DNA of 64,000 nt from positions 18,249,319 through 18,313,318 of the forward strand of contig NC_067206.1 in NCBI RefSeq assembly GCF_026262505.1, written 5' to 3'. A program made the translations under genes and the position numbers. Shown piece by piece: positions 59,691 to 64,000 of the stretch (its first letter is position 1; the number at the start of each line of letters is the position of its first letter). The notes under the pieces are model-generated. The model was given only the letters and a program-made list of their open reading frames with translations. It was not told where the DNA came from and did not search any database. This DNA is from Trichomonas vaginalis G3. Its lineage: Eukaryota; Parabasalia; Trichomonadida; Trichomonadidae.

Positions 59691-60055
59691 CTTAATTTAT
59701 AACCTATTTAATAAAGATTCTATTTTTCATATTAAATTTCAAAAAATGAGGTCGTTGGCAATTTATTCAAGATTTTTTTGCCATTCATTCTGAATCGATT
59801 GATTCTTGAAATATAGATGAAGGGATAGATTTATTTTCTAAAAGGTACTTCTGATAATACAAGGCTGTAATATTTTTTTCAATCGACGCAATATACGATT
59901 GCATTACATGTATGTATTAACTATAATTGCATTCGTTTACCATTCATCAACACACGGGATTGGATTTCGTTAGATAAAAAGAGTTAGATTTTGTTATACT
60001 GATGTAGTTTTACAATAATAATAAAAATTAATATTTTGAAGAAATAAATTAGCGA
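59691..60055. other. Intergenic
   Basis: AT-rich, no gene seen. Confidence 0.55.
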
Positions 60056-61372
60056 TTAAGCTTCAATTTTTTCTTCGCTGTCATCTTTTGGCTGCTTATT
60101 CTCATCCCAATCAAGATTTTCTTCCTTCTTTTCATCTGGTTCTGTGATATAGAAGAAACCGAAGACAGCACCAAGAATAGCAATAATAGCGAAGATGATT
60201 GAAGTCCACATGAGACCAATGCCTGATGTTCTCTTACCATTCTCATCTGTCTTACCCTTGAGCCATGGGAAGATGAAAATGACAATGAATGAGAATAACT
60301 GGTTGGCCATTGAGATCATTGAAGCGCCCATTGATCTAACTGAATCTGGGAAGAGTTCTGGAACAACGAACCATGGGATTGGACCAAGAGCTGCTCCGAA
60401 GAAGAACATGTAAATGAAGATAACAACGATTGAAAGCCAATCTGCCCATCCGTAGTTATAGTTAAGAGCAAAGATAATCAACATAATGCCACAGCCGCAT
60501 GTTGAAATGCAGAAAAGTGGTCTTCTGCCGAGCCAATCGACAAGTAAACCAGATGTGAAAACAGCAATGAACTGAGCAGCGACGGAAATTGTTGAAGCAA
60601 TACCTGAATCTAATGGAGCACCGACTTCCTTGAAGTTTTCATCAAGATTTGTAAGAATTGCATTGATACCAGCGAATTGCTGAATGAACATCATAGCAAT
60701 ACCAACAAGTAACTTGCCAAGATACTGTTTCTGGAAGACAGATTCCTTCTTTGTCTCTTCCTTGTTATCAGCATCAGATTTCTGAACAGCGCCTGTTTCT
60801 GGGCAGATCCAAATGAGTGCAGCACCAGCAAAGTTAAGAACTGCACATGTAATTTCAAGAGACCACCATTTTGTGGCATTCTTTGAGAGGTTGACTGTCC
60901 AATTTCCTTGTAAGTACATAATAATGATACCAATGACACAGCCAATTTGGTTAAGATTTCCAAAGAATCCAGTGAGTCCAGCTGGAGCAGCTTCAACAAG
61001 CATTGTTGGTGCAATTGATGTAACACCACCGATAACAAGACCTTGTAGAGCTCTCATGACAATCATAACTGCAAATGCTTTCTTAGATGATGCAAGCATG
61101 ATTAAGTAAAGTACTGCAGATGCAATTTGAAGGATGCAGAAAACTAATCTTCTTGGAAGGAATGTAAGAAGCCAAGTTGTAATGAATGGACCAACGATAG
61201 CGAAAAGAGGAAGAATAGCATTGAACCATGTTGTTCCCAGTGTTGAGATTTCCCATGAATCTTTGAAGAACGGAACCAAAGGAGATGGGAATCCGACTGT
61301 ATAGCCGAAGTTCATAGAGCCTGTCATGATAATAAGGCCATAGATGAGTTCGTGGACACAGAAGTTGACCAT
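60056..61372 (-). CDS. MFS sugar transporter
   Basis: 438 residues with about twelve hydrophobic segments, six before and six after a charged loop at 192-220. Family marks: RALQGLVIGG (107-116), PETG at 191-194 at the PESPR position, QQFAGINAI at 231-239 (the QQ-x-x-G-x-N signature of sugar porters), DWLGRRPLF at 279-287, and PWFVVPELFPDSVR at 333-346. The acidic C-terminal tail is cytosolic. It likely brings glucose or a related sugar across the plasma membrane; the substrate cannot be read from sequence. Confidence 0.9.
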   Translation of the reverse strand: MVNFCVHELIYGLIIMTGSMNFGYTVGFPSPLVPFFKDSWEISTLGTTWFNAILPLFAIVGPFITTWLLTFLPRRLVFCILQIASAVLYLIMLASSKKAFAVMIVMRALQGLVIGGVTSIAPTMLVEAAPAGLTGFFGNLNQIGCVIGIIIMYLQGNWTVNLSKNATKWWSLEITCAVLNFAGAALIWICPETGAVQKSDADNKEETKKESVFQKQYLGKLLVGIAMMFIQQFAGINAILTNLDENFKEVGAPLDSGIASTISVAAQFIAVFTSGLLVDWLGRRPLFCISTCGCGIMLIIFALNYNYGWADWLSIVVIFIYMFFFGAALGPIPWFVVPELFPDSVRSMGASMISMANQLFSFIVIFIFPWLKGKTDENGKRTSGIGLMWTSIIFAIIAILGAVFGFFYITEPDEKKEENLDWDENKQPKDDSEEKIEA

Positions 61373-61379
61373 GAGCTAG

Positions 61380-61392
61380 AAAAATGAAATGA
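61380..61392 (-). promoter_or_regulatory. Initiator elements of the sugar transporter gene
   Basis: On the minus strand TCATTTCATTTTTCTAGCTC precedes the ATG at 61,372, giving two overlapping matches to the trichomonad initiator TCAYTW at 8-20 bases from the start. Confidence 0.6.
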
Positions 61393-62309
61393 TATTTTAA
61401 GAGAATAATGATCTCTTATCAAAATTGAATATTCCTTCAATTTCATTTACGGGTCTAATGGGTTCTTGTTGTATTTATCAGTGATATAATGTACCCGTTC
61501 AATTTCGAACATGTTTGATTAATTTGAGATACTGTCAAAAAAATATGATGGGAATTCAATTTTTGACAGGGAAAAAAACATTACGATGAAAAGTAAAAAC
61601 TATTGATTTCTAAGCACTAACATATTAAATGTAATAATATAAGGAGTATATTTTTGATAAGAAAACAATCCTTTTCGAATTTGGATTGACTTCAGAAAAA
61701 ACTCAATTTTCATCACAGGTTCGGTCGAACATCACTGTTTTATTATTGAATAAGATGCTGAATTTAATAAATTTTTAATATGAGTCCATACAAAAATTAA
61801 GTTTAGCGACAAAAATACTCAACAAATTGAGATGCATTATTATCATTTTGTAAATAATGCAAATTAGTTGTATTACTGCAAGATTCTTATCATTAATTAC
61901 ATAAAGAGATGTTCCAAATGATGTAAAGTTTTTTCAAATATTGTATTTTAGGATTTGGTACATCATAATCGTATCCACATCTAAAGTTAAAGAATTTTGC
62001 TACGAAATTATTCATTAAATCAATATGTTCCAAAATATTTTATATGAACTTTTTTTATACGATTTAATATTATGGACATACTTAAATTCGTGTAATTTAC
62101 AATATTTCAACGTGAGATCAAATATTAATAATTTTATAAAAAATATAATGATAACTATATGTATTGAAGGGCATTAAGTTGCGATCCTGAATACTTTAAA
62201 AATCCAATAAAAAACGTCCCTTTTGGATTCGCAAATATCAAAAATCATTATATTTATATAAACAAACACGATCTTTATACATAAACAAAATTCATGGTTA
62301 TTATATATA
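61393..62309. other. Intergenic
   Basis: AT-rich, about 900 bp between two same-strand genes. No gene or repeat that I can support. Confidence 0.55.
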
Positions 62310-64000
62310 TTAAATCTTTCTTGAAATCTCTGTTCTGATCATTCTTGTGATCTGATTTCCGATATCTTCAGGAATTCCGATTAATCCTGCATTTTGGCCG
62401 AACAAACCAGCCTCTTTTGTTAGTTCCTCAATTGTGTAGTACCATTTATTCTCAATTCTGTCTCTAAACAAAGAAAGATCCATAGGTTGCTGAGAAGCGA
62501 GTAAAAGTATGTCATCTATATTGGAATATCTTACTTTATGATATACCGGATACATCTCAATCAGTTTGTCAACTGTTTCTAAAAGATTTTCCTGAATTTT
62601 TGAAATAATTGTTTCAGGAGGTTTCAAATCATCCAATTCTATCTCCCATGGACTGACCTTTGCCTGATCCCCGCCCTCAACAAAGCCAACAGTGATGGAT
62701 TCGAAGGGATTATTTGAAATATCAGGTGCAAACTCTTCAATCATCGCTTCGTAATGCTTCAGACCATCATCTTCTAGGTAAGGAATGAAAACTGTCGATC
62801 CAACTCTCAGTTTTGAAATGAAATTTAATGATTCTTTGTAAATCCAGAGAGGAACAATGAAAGGAACGCTGTCAGGTAGATGGAATGGTATATCACAGAC
62901 CAAATTGCTCATATTATGGAAAGCAATTGTCAAAATGAAGTGAGTTATTGCAAATTTTGCTGCAATTATCTGGCCAAAAGCTGTTCGTGGCATACTCGGC
63001 TTATATTCGTATGGTTTTCGTAATTGCGCATCGTTAAATAGTCGAGAAGCGAATTGGTGGCCTTGTCTGAAATAAACAATTTCTTCTCCGACTTGTGGGA
63101 TGTAGAAGTGCTGCTCCTGCTTTGTCTGGTAGGTCCATTGTGGTAATGACGTAACTTCTTCATCGGATTCTGTGTTTCCGTTGTCATTTTCTGATGAATC
63201 ATTATTAAGGAAGATATTATACTTCTTTTCAGGTTTTTGAGGGCTTGTGTTGACCACTGGTATTCTTAATGCCTCTGTCTTTGAGCAATACCATATCTTA
63301 TCGTTGGAATTAAAATCAATCCAGTCCGAAATGTCGATTTCCGCATTAGAAATGGTATTTCCTGGCTTGATACTGAGATTCAGCTTCATGTTCTGCAGTT
63401 TGAAGGAAGGAGGTTGAGGTTCAACCGGATTTCCAGTTCCATCAAAAACTTTCGAGTCATTTGAGTTCAAATTCAATTCCTTTCCCATAAATTGTTCTCT
63501 CAAAACCACTTTTTCGCATTCAATTCCATAAAGAATCAAATTTCCGAGATCATCGCAAAAAGCGAGGTGATTTCCATCATCTGACCACTTTGCGAGTGCT
63601 ACTTTACTGTTACTCTTCATGGAAAACAGTTGGACCTTCTTGTAGCTGTTTAAATCCAAAACAGCCGCATTTCCAAAATTTGTTCCAACAAAAGCAATCA
63701 TTGGCTCTTTCGGATGAGGAGCAAGGCATGTTAGGAACTCATCTTCGAAAATAACGCATTGAGAGAAAACAGAAAAGTCTTCTCTCCGAAAAATAATAAA
63801 TTTTGAATGAGAAACGGCAAAAATGAACGATTCGTCGGCGTTGTACGCGAAACCTCTTACTTTAAGCTTTTCCTTATAAACTGGCAATAAAACGTAATCA
63901 AAAGTCCGATATTTCGAAGAAATTAAGATTAAATTCTTTTTCTTTGGCAAAGAAGCCAAAATATCCCCATTAGATGCATAAACAGCTTCAACTGTCCCTT
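62310..64000 (-). CDS. BRWD/PHIP-like WD40-bromodomain protein, 3' part
   Basis: The frame is open to the window edge; the first codon near 63,959 is TTG within continuing coding sequence (GTVEAVYASNGDILAS), so the real start lies beyond the window. WD40-like blades occupy the first part (AFVGTNFGNAAVLDLNSYKK, VALAKWSDDGNHLAFCD). The block FYIPQVGEEIVYFRQGHQFA matches the BRWD/PHIP domain (YxPQxGDExxYFRQGH). A C-terminal bromodomain-like end has QQPMDLSLFRDRIENKWY. Such proteins bind acetylated or methylated histones. Confidence 0.8.
   Translation of the reverse strand, partial: GTVEAVYASNGDILASLPKKKNLILISSKYRTFDYVLLPVYKEKLKVRGFAYNADESFIFAVSHSKFIIFRREDFSVFSQCVIFEDEFLTCLAPHPKEPMIAFVGTNFGNAAVLDLNSYKKVQLFSMKSNSKVALAKWSDDGNHLAFCDDLGNLILYGIECEKVVLREQFMGKELNLNSNDSKVFDGTGNPVEPQPPSFKLQNMKLNLSIKPGNTISNAEIDISDWIDFNSNDKIWYCSKTEALRIPVVNTSPQKPEKKYNIFLNNDSSENDNGNTESDEEVTSLPQWTYQTKQEQHFYIPQVGEEIVYFRQGHQFASRLFNDAQLRKPYEYKPSMPRTAFGQIIAAKFAITHFILTIAFHNMSNLVCDIPFHLPDSVPFIVPLWIYKESLNFISKLRVGSTVFIPYLEDDGLKHYEAMIEEFAPDISNNPFESITVGFVEGGDQAKVSPWEIELDDLKPPETIISKIQENLLETVDKLIEMYPVYHKVRYSNIDDILLLASQQPMDLSLFRDRIENKWYYTIEELTKEAGLFGQNAGLIGIPEDIGNQITRMIRTEISRKI

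Noticed and set aside
63957-63959. Start codon of the BRWD-like protein
   Set aside because: The codon is TTG and coding sequence continues upstream to the window edge.

Overview
The window looks like nuclear DNA of a trichomonad parasite, most like Trichomonas vaginalis. The signs are very AT-rich intergenic DNA, intronless host genes, TCATTT initiator motifs just upstream of several start codons, Mutator-like (MULE) transposons, and Maverick/Polinton sequence. The species is inferred from these features and no database was searched.

Layout. Positions 1 to about 24,000 are Maverick/Polinton-type virus-like DNA, treated here as a fossil. Recognisable parts are an SF3 helicase, an A32/HerA-type packaging ATPase, KilA-N proteins (one with a GIY-YIG-like domain), a NUMOD4/HNH nuclease relic, an rve integrase relic, a tail-fibre-like protein, a probable minor capsid relic, small amphipathic pVI-like proteins and a D12-class adenine methyltransferase. 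No protein-primed DNA polymerase or major capsid gene is visible, so the element is partial or continues to the left. Positions 1-5,533 are a scrambled, heavily broken second copy of parts found again at 8-11 kb and 21.5-23.2 kb. Several repeat families sit between the genes: a strand-symmetric minisatellite, a palindromic AGGTTAGATCTAACCT cassette, and 54-bp and 28-bp repeats.

Positions 24 to 53.6 kb are a repeat zone around one host gene, a probable exportin-T at 25,496-27,940. It holds two inverted copies of one non-autonomous insertion, each with its own 9-bp target duplication. It also holds two MULEs with transposase genes (one open, one carrying a single in-frame stop), fragments of three or more other DDE transposases, and a 120-bp TTAA-flanked MITE. 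Its most striking content is three arrays of tandem hairpins in which two hairpin classes largely alternate. One array is bounded by short inverted repeats and may be a MITE built almost wholly of hairpins.

Positions 53.7 to 64 kb are ordinary host DNA, all on the minus strand: a large TPR protein with an acidic tail, a class 3 lipase, an ankyrin-repeat pseudogene, an MFS sugar transporter, and the 3' part of a BRWD/PHIP-like WD40-bromodomain gene cut by the window edge.

The most unusual observations are the alternating hairpin arrays, the shared 121-122-bp period of three unrelated tandem arrays inside MULE-type elements, the two insertions with separate target duplications that mimic one 13-kb inverted-repeat element, and a family of GAA-capped hairpins with compensating stem changes.
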